Shown piece after piece: positions 1 to 5,117 of a DNA stretch of 5,117 nucleotides. Position numbers and translations under genes: made by a program. The notes beneath the pieces were generated by a model. The model had not been told where the DNA came from. It saw only the letters and a list, made by a program, of their open reading frames with translations, and did not search any database. Origin of the DNA: Marinosulfonomonas sp. (GTDB taxonomy: Bacteria; Pseudomonadota; Alphaproteobacteria; Rhodobacterales; Rhodobacteraceae); contig JAFLKA010000201.1 of the NCBI GenBank assembly GCA_022712735.1, positions 1-5,117 of the forward strand. Direction: 5' to 3'. How positions within the stretch are numbered: the first letter of the stretch is position 1; each line of letters begins with the position of its first letter.

Positions 1-42
1 GCAGAAATCTGCCAATTCGCGCGTGGTGGTAAGTGTTTTCAT
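1..42 (-). CDS. rnd: Ribonuclease D, N-terminal fragment (gene continues past window start)
   Basis: Only 14 codons are inside the window, reading MKTLTTTRELADFC. This resembles the start of alphaproteobacterial RNase D, whose first strand commonly reads MKT(I/L)TTT..LA.FC ahead of the DEDD exonuclease domain. RNase D is a cytoplasmic 3'-5' exoribonuclease that trims tRNA 3' ends and other small RNAs. The gene lies downstream of purN on the same strand with a 67-base gap, so it may be transcribed with the purine genes. An in-frame ATG six codons upstream (58-60) would add MSSKIP. Neither start has a clear ribosome binding site, and the inner one is preferred because it matches the family start. 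None of the catalytic residues are in view, so the call rests on the short N-terminus and on gene order. Confidence 0.68.
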   Translation of the reverse strand, partial: MKTLTTTRELADFC

Positions 43-109
43 AGGGATTTTGCTGCTCATAACATACGGGTTGGCATTTCATAAGCAATTCCGGCCGCAA
101 TGGAAAGCC

Positions 110-703
110 TTAGGGTAAATTCACCATAGTTTCATCACCCGCCGCGAATTTGCGCAACACATCTGGGTATAGCCGATGTTCCAACGGCAGGATGCGCGTG
201 GCCAGTGTTTCGGCGGTGTCATCGGGCAATATAGCCACCCGCGCCTGCCCCAAAATCGGGCCGCCGTCCAGTTCGGCAGTGACCTGATGCACGGAACATC
301 CGGCCTCGGCATCTCCGGCCTCTAACGCACGGGCATGAGTGTTTAACCCTTTGTATTTAGGCAATAATGATGGGTGGATGTTTAGTATTTGGCCCTGCCA
401 TTGATTGACAAAATTCGGTGCAAGAACCCGCATGAAACCCGCCAGACAGATGATGTCGGGGGTGTGGGCCACAAGCGCTTTGGTCAATTCCGCCTCGAAC
501 GCGGCACGGTCCTTACCAAAGGGGCGATGGTCGACCACCGCTGTAGCAATCCCCATGTCAGCGGCTTTCGCCAGCCCGCCCGCATTCGCACTATTGGCCA
601 GCACCAAAACCGCACGGGCCGGATGATCCCCCGTCATCGAGCGCACCAGCGCCACCATGTTAGAGCCGCCACCCGAAATCAGTATGGCAACCCGCTTGGT
701 CAC
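110..703 (-). CDS. purN: Phosphoribosylglycinamide formyltransferase (GAR transformylase)
   Basis: This 197-residue cytoplasmic enzyme transfers a formyl group from 10-formyltetrahydrofolate to glycinamide ribonucleotide, the third step of de novo purine synthesis. The whole formyltransferase fold is present. The N-terminal [12 protein letters not shown] (5-16) carries the phosphate-binding glycine loop. [10 protein letters not shown] (85-94) and [14 protein letters not shown] (106-119) form the folate and active-site region, and ELDGGPI (144-150) follows. The expected catalytic trio is visible as N108, H110 and D146, equivalent to N106, H108 and D144 of the E. coli enzyme. Length is normal for bacterial PurN. 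The start is GTG (701-703), overlapping the purM stop in the tetranucleotide GTGA, with an AGGA Shine-Dalgarno at 712-715 inside the end of purM. This arrangement favours translational coupling to purM. Nothing suggests damage or transfer. Confidence 0.97.
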   Translation of the reverse strand: MTKRVAILISGGGSNMVALVRSMTGDHPARAVLVLANSANAGGLAKAADMGIATAVVDHRPFGKDRAAFEAELTKALVAHTPDIICLAGFMRVLAPNFVNQWQGQILNIHPSLLPKYKGLNTHARALEAGDAEAGCSVHQVTAELDGGPILGQARVAILPDDTAETLATRILPLEHRLYPDVLRKFAAGDETMVNLP

Positions 704-1746
704 AAAAGCGATCCTGTGTAGGAAACACCGCTGCTTGCCGTCACATGGCCGATCATCGAGACTGTCTCGCCCTCGGCCTCAAGCAGCGCTGTAATCGCAT
801 CCGCCTGATCCGCCGAAACCGCCAGAACCATGCCCAATCCGGCGTTAAAGGTTTTCAGCAACTCGGCCTGCTCCATCCCCGCCACCTCGGTTATCCATTT
901 GAAAACAAGTGGTAATTCCCATGCGTTCAGGTCTATTTCCACACCCATACCATCGGGCAAAACCCGCGGTATGTTTTCGGTCAACCCGCCGCCGGTGATA
1001 TGCGCCAAGGCATGCACGCCCCCCACCCGTATCGCCGCCAGCGTCGATTTCACGTATAGCCGCGTGGGGGTCAGCAGGGCTTTGCCCAATGAACCGTCGC
1101 CAAACGGACAATCCGAATCCCAGCCAAGGCCGGAAACCTCGACCACCTTGCGCACCAGTGAATAGCCGTTGGAATGCACGCCGTCGCTGGCCAGCCCCAG
1201 CAAAACATCGCCCACCGCCACACCTTCGGGCAATGTCGCGCCGCGCTCCATCGCGCCCACAGCGAACCCCGCCAGATCAAAATCGCCGTCCGAATACATG
1301 CCGGGCATTTCGGCCGTTTCGCCGCCGATCAGGGCGCAGCCTGACAGCTCGCAGCCTTTGGCGATGCCCTCGATGATCTGCGCGGCCTGATCCAGCTCCA
1401 GCTTGCCCGTGGCAAAATAATCTAGGAAAAACAAGGGTTCAGCCCCCTGACAGATCAAATCATTCACACACATTGCCACCAGATCAATACCGATGGTATC
1501 AACGGTGCCGGTATCAATCGCGATGCGCAGTTTGGTTCCAACCCCGTCGGTCGCCGCCACCAGAACAGGGTCCACATACCCTGCCCCTTTCAGATCGAAC
1601 AGCGCGCCGAAACCACCCAGCCCCGACATCACACCGGGGCGCATGGTGCGTTTGGCGGCAGGTTTTATCCGCTCCACCAGCGCATTGCCCGCATCAATAT
1701 CCACACCGGCGTCGGCATAGGTCAAACCGTTTTTTCCCGAAGTCAT
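700..1746 (-). CDS. purM: Phosphoribosylformylglycinamidine cyclo-ligase (AIR synthetase)
   Basis: This cytoplasmic enzyme closes the imidazole ring, converting formylglycinamidine ribonucleotide plus ATP to aminoimidazole ribonucleotide, the fifth step of purine synthesis. The 348 residues show the complete PurM signature in order: [14 protein letters not shown] near the N-terminus, GGFGALFDL (44-52), AATDGVGTK (64-72, nucleotide-binding region), [25 protein letters not shown] segment starting at 94, [11 protein letters not shown] (141-151), [10 protein letters not shown] (187-196), and later [13 protein letters not shown] and FNAGLG. Length is close to the E. coli protein (345). An ATG five codons upstream (1759-1761) is also in frame. 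The 1744-1746 start is preferred because GGAG at 1756-1759 sits nine bases before it and the resulting N-terminus fits the family. It is the first gene of the purM-purN-rnd run, and its TGA stop overlaps the purN start. Confidence 0.97.
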   Translation of the reverse strand: MTSGKNGLTYADAGVDIDAGNALVERIKPAAKRTMRPGVMSGLGGFGALFDLKGAGYVDPVLVAATDGVGTKLRIAIDTGTVDTIGIDLVAMCVNDLICQGAEPLFFLDYFATGKLELDQAAQIIEGIAKGCELSGCALIGGETAEMPGMYSDGDFDLAGFAVGAMERGATLPEGVAVGDVLLGLASDGVHSNGYSLVRKVVEVSGLGWDSDCPFGDGSLGKALLTPTRLYVKSTLAAIRVGGVHALAHITGGGLTENIPRVLPDGMGVEIDLNAWELPLVFKWITEVAGMEQAELLKTFNAGLGMVLAVSADQADAITALLEAEGETVSMIGHVTASSGVSYTGSLL

Positions 1747-1755
1747 CTGGTAGCA

Positions 1756-1759
1756 CTCC
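1756..1759 (-). promoter_or_regulatory. Ribosome binding site deciding the purM start
   Basis: GGAG on the minus strand lies nine bases before the ATG at 1744-1746. The upstream in-frame ATG (1759-1761) overlaps this GGAG and has no good site of its own, so the downstream start is chosen. Confidence 0.55.
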
Positions 1760-1966
1760 ATCGCATAGAATCCGTATAAGAGCGCAGTATCAACTCGACC
1801 GCCCCCTGTCCATCAACTCGCTCGCGAATGCATTTTCGTTCCATAAAAGCAATTTGCATTCAGATGAAACAGACCTCACCCCAAGAGTGGGTGCGTTCTG
1901 ATGCTCTTTCTTAATTATGAAATGCAAACCGCTAGGAATATCCTCGCGCGAAGCGCATAGAATCTC

Positions 1967-1995
1967 TTGACCCGCCCTGCCCAGCGAAATACCCA
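1967..1995 (+). promoter_or_regulatory. Probable promoter of the tRNA gene
   Basis: TTGACC at 1967-1972, preceded by C to give the CTTGAC form common in alphaproteobacterial stable-RNA promoters, is followed after 17 bases by TACCCA at 1990-1995. The -35 element is good and the -10 element is poor. The predicted start, around 2002, lies about ten bases before the mature tRNA, which fits a short 5' leader removed by RNase P. The call rests mainly on the -35 match and the position. Confidence 0.4.
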
Positions 1996-2012
1996 TGCGA
2001 AATGACTACAGT

Positions 2013-2089
2013 GGGCCTGTAGCTCAGTTGGTTAGAGCAGAGCGCTCATAACGCTTTGGTCGTAGGTTCAAGTCCTACCGGGCCTACCA
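2013..2089 (+). tRNA. tRNA with CAU anticodon, probably tRNA-Ile2 (AUA decoding)
   Basis: A full 77-base cloverleaf can be drawn by eye. The acceptor stem is GGGCCTG paired with CGGGCCT, with G-U pairs at 1-72 and at 6-67 (U-G). The D stem is GCTC/GAGC with a GG-containing loop. The anticodon stem is GAGCG/CGCTT around loop CTCATAA, with anticodon CAT at 2047-2049. The variable loop has five bases, the T arm is GTAGG-TTCAAGT-CCTAC, the discriminator is A, and CCA is encoded (2087-2089). CAU anticodons belong to initiator Met, elongator Met or Ile2. The elongator-like T54-containing loop, together with C4-G69 and C5-G68, matches the pairs known to be read by lysidine synthetase TilS in E. coli tRNA-Ile2, whereas E. 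coli elongator Met has U4-A69 and A5-U68. After C34 is changed to lysidine the tRNA would read AUA. Automated tools often label such genes tRNA-Met. The gene is solitary, and its 3' end converges on the tetR gene 15 bases away. Confidence 0.9.
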
Positions 2090-2104
2090 TTCAATGGAAC
2101 ATTT

Positions 2105-2626
2105 CTAATCCACGAACCTATCCACCAAAACAGCCAACCGCGTCTTTAACGTAGCACCATCCGGTGTCTGGTATTTGATCCCCGTGGCCGCAAGCGTCAG
2201 GATGTGCCCAGCCTCGGCATCCGCACCCTGCCCCATCAACCGGTTCAACTCGCCAATAAATCGCGCTTGTGCATCCTTTGATTTCTGCGTCCCCAGCCGG
2301 TTATTCACATCCAGCAATTCCTGCCCATGCGGTCCCGCCACCAGCAGGGTGTGATAATATCCGATATAGGCGCCCAAATAGGCGGTGACTTGCGCCTTGG
2401 TGTCTGACACGCCGACAATCGCGGCCTCGGCCACGTCAAAAGCATCTTTGATCACCATATCCATACAGGACAGGAACACATCGTCCTTATTGCGAAACAG
2501 CTGATAGATCGCGGGGCGCGACACGCCTGCTTCTTGCGCGATGTCCTCCATCGAGGCGCGTTTGAACCCGTAGGCCGTGACCACCCGCATGGCGGCCCGC
2601 AGTATTTGTGTTTTCTTATCGTCCAT
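2105..2626 (-). CDS. TetR/AcrR-family transcriptional repressor
   Basis: This 173-residue protein has the standard TetR DNA-binding N-terminus. Helix 1 (ILRAAMRVVTAYGF, 8-21) is followed by the helix-turn-helix from about 24 to 47, with SMEDIAQEAGVSRPAIYQLF and the NKDDVF that follows all matching the family pattern. Residues 50-173 form a variable, mostly helical ligand-binding and dimerisation region with no recognisable subfamily signature. The protein is slightly shorter than the usual 190-210 residues, but both ends look natural. No strong ribosome binding site precedes the ATG; the start is chosen because it gives the normal spacing before helix 1. The gene is transcribed away from the reductase at 2738, and a palindrome in the gap overlaps its predicted promoter, so it probably represses itself and the reductase. 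The ligand is unknown; a small hydrophobic compound handled by the reductase is a reasonable inference only. Confidence 0.93.
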   Translation of the reverse strand: MDDKKTQILRAAMRVVTAYGFKRASMEDIAQEAGVSRPAIYQLFRNKDDVFLSCMDMVIKDAFDVAEAAIVGVSDTKAQVTAYLGAYIGYYHTLLVAGPHGQELLDVNNRLGTQKSKDAQARFIGELNRLMGQGADAEAGHILTLAATGIKYQTPDGATLKTRLAVLVDRFVD

Positions 2627-2682
2627 GGGGCCGTTCTATGGGTTGATGGCGCAAATCACAATTGCCGTGATGGTATGGTCTC

Positions 2683-2710
2683 TTGTGTTATGACAAAATA
2701 TACGTATATT
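2683..2710 (+). promoter_or_regulatory. Probable promoter of the reductase gene
   Basis: TTGTGT (2683-2688) and TATATT (2705-2710, five of six matches to the consensus) are separated by 16 bases. Transcription would begin near 2717 and give a leader of about 20 bases containing the ribosome binding site. The -10 element lies within the palindrome. Confidence 0.5.
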
Positions 2711-2714
2711 GTCA
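2691..2714. promoter_or_regulatory. Probable TetR-family operator (palindrome) between the divergent genes
   Basis: A perfect 14-bp palindrome, AATATACGTATATT (2697-2710), is flanked by TGACAA (2691-2696) on the left and by TTGTCA (2709-2714) on the right. The outer arms are offset by one base from the centre of the core, so the full 24-bp element is imperfect. Length, AT-rich core and location are typical of TetR-family operators. It covers the predicted -10 elements of both divergent promoters, so a bound dimer would block both genes. Confidence 0.72.
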
Positions 2715-2723
2715 CAAAGTCAA
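2695..2723 (-). promoter_or_regulatory. Probable promoter of the TetR-family gene
   Basis: On the minus strand TTGACT (2718-2723) is followed after 17 bases by TATTTT (2695-2700). The spacing is ideal and the -35 good. The leader would be about 60 bases. Almost the whole promoter lies over the palindrome, consistent with autorepression. Confidence 0.5.
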
Positions 2724-2726
2724 TTC

Positions 2727-2731
2727 AGGAG
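2727..2731 (+). promoter_or_regulatory. Ribosome binding site deciding the reductase start
   Basis: AGGAG lies six bases before the ATG at 2738. The open frame continues upstream to 2534, but that extension lies over the promoter, operator and tetR coding sequence, so this site fixes the true start. Confidence 0.8.
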
Positions 2732-2737
2732 CAAACT

Positions 2738-3763
2738 ATGACCAAGCAAACCATCCTCGTCACCGGCGCATCCGGCTTTTTGGCCAGCCATATTTTGTTA
2801 CAACTGCTGAATGCGGATTACACCGTGCGCGGGTCCGTGCGAGGTGCGGCCAAGGGTGATCATATCCGTAAAGTGCTGGAGGGCCACGGCGCAGACACCA
2901 CCCGTCTGGAGTTTGTTGAACTGGACCTGATGCAGGACGACGGATGGGACGCGGCGATGGATGGAGTCGATTACCTGCTGCACACCGCCTCGCCCTTTGT
3001 CACCAGCGCCCCGAAAGACCCTGACGAGATCATCAAGCCCGCGATTGATGGCACCCGCCGCGCCCTGAATGCCGCCTTGCGTTCAAACATCAAACGCATC
3101 GTGCTGACCTCGTCGATGGTTGCGGCCTGTCATGGTCACCCAAAAGAGCGCTTCACCCCTTATGGCGAATCCGACTGGACCGTACCGGACGGTGCGGATG
3201 TCACCCCCTACATCCTGTCCAAAACACTGGCCGAGCAAGAATCCTGGAAAATCATGGAGGCCGCAGGCAGGCGCGATGATCTGACGGTGATCAATCCGGG
3301 CTTTATCCTTGGCCCGCTGCTGGAAAATGACATCGGCACATCCGGCGCGATTATCCAGCGGATGATGCAGGGCGATTTCCCCGGCACGCCTGATATCTAT
3401 TTCTCAATCGTCGATGTGCGCGATGCGGCCGAACTGCATATCCTTGCCATGCATGATACCGCCGTGTTCGGCCACCGCGTGTTTAGCGCTGGCCCCTCGA
3501 TATCCATGCAGGATATGGCCAAATCCCTCGCCGCCAGCTTTCCCGCCTATGCCAAAAAAATCCCGACGCGGCGTCTGCCAAACCTGTTGGTGCGCCTGAT
3601 TGCGATGTTTGATGGTGATGTGAAAACGGCGGCGATGAATTTGGGGCGCAAGCACCAGTTGGACAGACCGCTGGTCGAACCCCTGCTGGGCCGCGAACTA
3701 ATCAGTACCGAGGACGCAATCCGTGAAATGGGCCAGTCGCTGATTGATCAAAAACAGGTCTAG
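2738..3763 (+). CDS. NAD(P)-dependent extended SDR, dihydroflavonol-4-reductase / aldehyde reductase-like
   Basis: This 341-residue cytoplasmic oxidoreductase belongs to the NAD-dependent epimerase/dehydratase group. It opens with a Rossmann strand and dinucleotide loop, ILVTGASGFLASHI (6-19), with glycines G10 and G13 and A16 of the GxxGxxA form. R31 and R35 after the second strand resemble the arginines that favour NADPH in dihydroflavonol-reductase-like members. Downstream are LLHTASPF (80-87), the catalytic serine region LTSS (123-126), the YxxxK pair Y158 and K162, and NPGFILGP (186-193), all in the expected order and spacing. The C-terminal part is the variable substrate domain, so the natural substrate cannot be read from sequence; a ketone or aldehyde is likely. 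Length is normal for the family and the frame is intact. The gene is divergent from a TetR-family gene with a shared operator, suggesting induction by a small molecule, possibly the substrate. Confidence 0.92.
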   Translation: MTKQTILVTGASGFLASHILLQLLNADYTVRGSVRGAAKGDHIRKVLEGHGADTTRLEFVELDLMQDDGWDAAMDGVDYLLHTASPFVTSAPKDPDEIIKPAIDGTRRALNAALRSNIKRIVLTSSMVAACHGHPKERFTPYGESDWTVPDGADVTPYILSKTLAEQESWKIMEAAGRRDDLTVINPGFILGPLLENDIGTSGAIIQRMMQGDFPGTPDIYFSIVDVRDAAELHILAMHDTAVFGHRVFSAGPSISMQDMAKSLAASFPAYAKKIPTRRLPNLLVRLIAMFDGDVKTAAMNLGRKHQLDRPLVEPLLGRELISTEDAIREMGQSLIDQKQV

Positions 3764-3861
3764 GTGGGTTTTTTCAGGCCGGTTTTCGCCGCTTTTCCAC
3801 ACCCCATTTGCCCTTCCCCGCCTACATGGTTACCCTTTGGAAACAGAACCAAAGGGTTACC
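3764..3861. other. Short intergenic region between the reductase and the DUF1800 gene
   Basis: Apart from the inverted repeat at its right end, this 98-base gap shows a T-run at 3770-3775 just after the reductase stop, without a clear GC-rich stem before it. No confident promoter was found, so it is unclear whether the DUF1800/DUF1501 pair has its own promoter or depends on readthrough from the reductase. Confidence 0.4.
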
Positions 3862-3864
3862 ATG
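3825..3864 (+). repeat. Perfect 16-bp inverted repeat enclosing the DUF1800 start codon
   Basis: CATGGTTACCCTTTGG (3825-3840) and CCAAAGGGTTACCATG (3849-3864) are exact reverse complements separated by the eight bases AAACAGAA. The right arm ends in the ATG start (3862-3864) of the DUF1800 gene and includes AGGG (3853-3856), its likely Shine-Dalgarno. In RNA both would be locked in the stem. No T-run follows on either strand, so it does not look like an intrinsic terminator. It could be a translational control hairpin, a terminator of another kind for the reductase transcript, or a regulator-binding palindrome. Confidence 0.85.
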
Positions 3865-4894
3865 CTCACACGTCGCAGTTATCACAAACGTCTGGCCGCT
3901 GTCGCCATTGCCTCGCTGGCTGGCGGCTGATCAGCGGGGCAACCACCGCCACACCCGATGACCTGTTTTAGGGCGGCTGACATTCGGGGCCAGCCCCGCT
4001 GACCGTGCCGAAATCTCGCAAACGGGCGTGCAGGAATGGGTCGAGGGGGCTGCAACCGGCTATATTGATCAGGATGTCTACGAGGTAGCCCGCGCACTGA
4101 CAGGGTGGTCCATCGGTGACGGACGCGAGGTTGGCGAGGGGACCTTTGCGCCAGAGACAGGTCGCTTTACCTATGTTGAAGGTTGGCATGACCCTTACCG
4201 GAAACGCATTCTGGGTCAGGAATTCAGCGCCAACAGCGCCCCGATGCGCGATGGCGAACGGGTGCTGGATATGCTGGCCGCCCATCCGGCAACAGCGCGG
4301 TTTGTCACCGGAAAAATGCTGCGCCGGTTGGGGATCGAAACCGCCAGTTCGGCCTACCATGGCCATGTGGCAGGTGTCTTTCATCAAAACTTTGACGCGC
4401 CTGACCAGATCGCCCAAACCCTGCGGGCGAGCATCTTTCACGATGAATTCGCCGCAACTCCGGCGCAAAAACTGTGCCGCCCGTTTGAATTTCTATGTGC
4501 AACCTATCGCGCTGCGGGCACCGATGCTTCGCCGCGCACGGACGCGTTTTACTGGATGCTGAAACAGGCCGGCTGGAGCCAGCATCAGGTCAACCCGCCC
4601 ACCGGACATTCCGACCACAGCCGTGATTGGGCCAATACCGCCACGATCAACGGCATGGTGAAACTGGCGCTTGAATGTCACACTGAATGGCTCAAAGCCG
4701 AGGACGGCGCATTGCGCAAAGCACCGGACGACATCAATACGTTCGGCGCGGATGCAGGCAGTTTATCAGCGGTGATCGACGCATTCGGCGAAGCCCCTGA
4801 TGCACCGTTATGGGACGAAGGCGAAGACCTCGAATGGGTCAGCGGCGGCATGGTCGCCGCCCTCGCCCTGACCCCGAAATTCATGTTTCGCTAG
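3862..4894 (+). pseudogene. DUF1800 family protein, broken by two frameshifts and an apparent internal deletion
   Basis: Three pieces in three frames appear to be one former gene. The first runs from ATG 3862 to TGA 3928-3930 and encodes a twin-arginine-like export signal: TRRSYHK followed by the hydrophobic stretch LAAVAIASLAGG. The second, in another frame, reads ISGATTATPDDLF and stops near 3970. The third, open from 3962 to 4894, begins with LGRLTFGASPADRAEI, the usual opening of the DUF1800 domain, and continues through EVARALTGW, WHDPYRK, HPATARFV and the C-terminal ALALTPKFMFR. Each frame change equals loss of one base. Between VQEWVE and GYIDQDVYEVARAL the expected central segment, including the conserved FW..HF and NENYARELMELHTLG-type blocks, is absent, so roughly 100-200 codons seem deleted. 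A GTG at 4028 could start a 288-residue fragment, but it lacks a ribosome binding site and would omit the start of the domain. The biochemical function of DUF1800 proteins is not established. The stop is 13 bases before the DUF1501 start, an operon-like arrangement that is typical for this pair. Sequencing error could explain the one-base losses but hardly the internal gap. Confidence 0.8.
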
Positions 4895-4898
4895 GAGG
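4893..4898 (+). promoter_or_regulatory. Strong ribosome binding site of the DUF1501 gene
   Basis: AGGAGG overlaps the last two bases of the DUF1800 stop codon and lies nine bases before the ATG at 4908. It allows the DUF1501 gene to be translated independently of the damaged upstream frame. Confidence 0.8.
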
Positions 4899-4907
4899 AC
4901 ACAGCAG

Positions 4908-5117
4908 ATGGCCAACGACCCGCTCCTTGTTGTTTTGTTCCTTCGCGGCAGCGCGGATGGCCTGAATCTGATTTCACCCTCGGGTGATGCGGACTACATC
5001 GCGGCCCGCCCGCCGTCCTTGCAGGTTGGGCGTAAGGGCAATGATGCGGGGCATTTGTTGTCGCATCAGGCTGCCGATGTCGATTTCCGGTTTCATCCCG
5101 AGGCGGGCGAATTGTCC
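4908..5117 (+). CDS. DUF1501 family protein, N-terminal fragment (continues past window end)
   Basis: Seventy codons are in the window, with no stop. The N-terminus reads LLVVLFLRGSADGLNLISP (residues 6-24), matching the DUF1501 opening in which a hydrophobic strand is followed by an RG.ADGLN-type loop. GDADYIAARPPSLQV comes next, and FRFHPEAGEL near the window edge corresponds to the family F.LHP....L motif. DUF1501 proteins belong to the alkaline phosphatase/sulfatase-like superfamily by fold, but their reaction is not established. They are commonly encoded next to DUF1800 genes. This copy begins directly at the domain, without a signal peptide, although many family members carry a twin-arginine signal. 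The frame is clean as far as it can be seen; whether the rest is intact cannot be judged. Confidence 0.88.
   Translation, partial: MANDPLLVVLFLRGSADGLNLISPSGDADYIAARPPSLQVGRKGNDAGHLLSHQAADVDFRFHPEAGELS

Larger units (their letters stand above)
1747..2012. other. Intergenic spacer between purM and the tRNA gene
   Basis: This 266-base stretch is visibly richer in A+T than the flanking genes. It must hold the purM promoter (minus strand) and the tRNA promoter (plus strand). I could not place a convincing purM promoter: TTGATA followed by TTCTAT (minus strand, about 1766-1794) is only a weak candidate. Short inverted repeats are visible: GAATGCA/TGCATTC at 1826-1832 and 1855-1861, TTTGCATT/AATGCAAA at 1853-1860 and 1921-1928, and a small CACCC/GGGTG hairpin at 1877-1893. 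A 68-codon minus-strand open frame covers most of the stretch, but it has no ribosome binding site or recognisable protein features and is not called as a gene. Confidence 0.5.

Noticed and set aside
830..1901. Several plus-strand open frames opposite purM
   Set aside because: They are antisense shadows of a fully conserved purM and have low-complexity proline/arginine/serine-rich translations with no domain.
1790..1996. A 68-codon minus-strand open frame in the purM-tRNA spacer
   Set aside because: It has no ribosome binding site and no recognisable domain, its codon choice is unlike the neighbouring genes, and it overlaps the predicted tRNA promoter. Open frames of this length arise by chance.
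2655..2671. A second possible operator, ATCAC-7-GTGAT, in the tetR leader
   Set aside because: The arms are only five bases long and unlike the strong palindrome at 2697-2710, so chance is a sufficient explanation.
2534..2737. A 68-codon upstream extension of the reductase frame, overlapping the tetR gene
   Set aside because: It runs over the operator, both promoters and antisense tetR coding sequence, and does not resemble the family N-terminus. The ATG at 2738 has a proper AGGAG and begins directly before the Rossmann strand.
3764..3800. An intrinsic terminator for the reductase at the T-run near 3770
   Set aside because: No stable GC-rich stem precedes the T-run.
3764..3961. Small plus-strand open frames downstream of the reductase
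   Set aside because: They cross the inverted repeat and the DUF1800 N-terminus in other frames and have a proline/histidine/arginine-rich composition typical of chance frames in GC-rich DNA.
4116..4562. A 148-codon plus-strand frame within the DUF1800 region
   Set aside because: It overlaps the well-supported DUF1800 frame in another phase, and its translation shows no family features.
4028..4894. An intact 288-residue protein starting at GTG 4028
   Set aside because: Recognisable DUF1800 sequence (LGRLTFGASPADRAEI) continues upstream of this GTG in the same frame, and there is no ribosome binding site. It is treated as the end of a broken gene, although expression of the fragment is not excluded.

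Overview
The window looks like chromosomal DNA from an alphaproteobacterium, most probably of the order Rhodobacterales (Roseobacter group). This is an inference from three things: the gene order purM-purN-rnd on the minus strand, moderately high G+C coding sequence with GC-rich third positions, and protein signatures typical of that group. No species is assigned.

Layout. Positions 1-1746 hold a minus-strand housekeeping operon, purM (700-1746), purN (110-703) and the first 14 codons of an RNase D gene (1-42). PurM and PurN catalyse steps 5 and 3 of de novo purine synthesis, and their reading frames overlap by four bases (GTGA). A 266-base AT-richer spacer (1747-2012) follows. It holds a probable tRNA promoter, some short inverted repeats and no convincing gene. 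A plus-strand tRNA with a CAU anticodon lies at 2013-2089. Its C4-G69 and C5-G68 pairs point to tRNA-Ile2 (lysidine-modified, AUA-reading) rather than methionine tRNA.

Positions 2105-3763 form a divergent pair: a TetR-family repressor on the minus strand (2105-2626) and an NAD(P)-dependent extended short-chain dehydrogenase/reductase of the dihydroflavonol-reductase type on the plus strand (2738-3763). The 111-base gap between them has a strong palindrome (core 2697-2710) that overlaps plausible promoters for both genes. This is the usual design of a self-regulating repressor controlling an adjacent enzyme.

Positions 3764-5117 hold a DUF1800-DUF1501 gene pair. The DUF1800 gene (3862-4894) appears broken. 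It has a twin-arginine-like N-terminus in one frame, a short middle piece in a second frame and the DUF1800 homology region in a third. An apparent internal deletion has removed the central part of the domain. Its start codon and probable ribosome binding site sit inside a perfect 16-bp inverted repeat (3825-3864). The DUF1501 gene starts at 4908 behind a strong ribosome binding site and runs off the window after 70 codons.

Most of the window is ordinary. The parts worth a second look are the decayed DUF1800 gene next to an apparently intact partner, the start-codon hairpin, and the TetR/reductase operator. No CRISPR array, insertion sequence or phage gene is visible.
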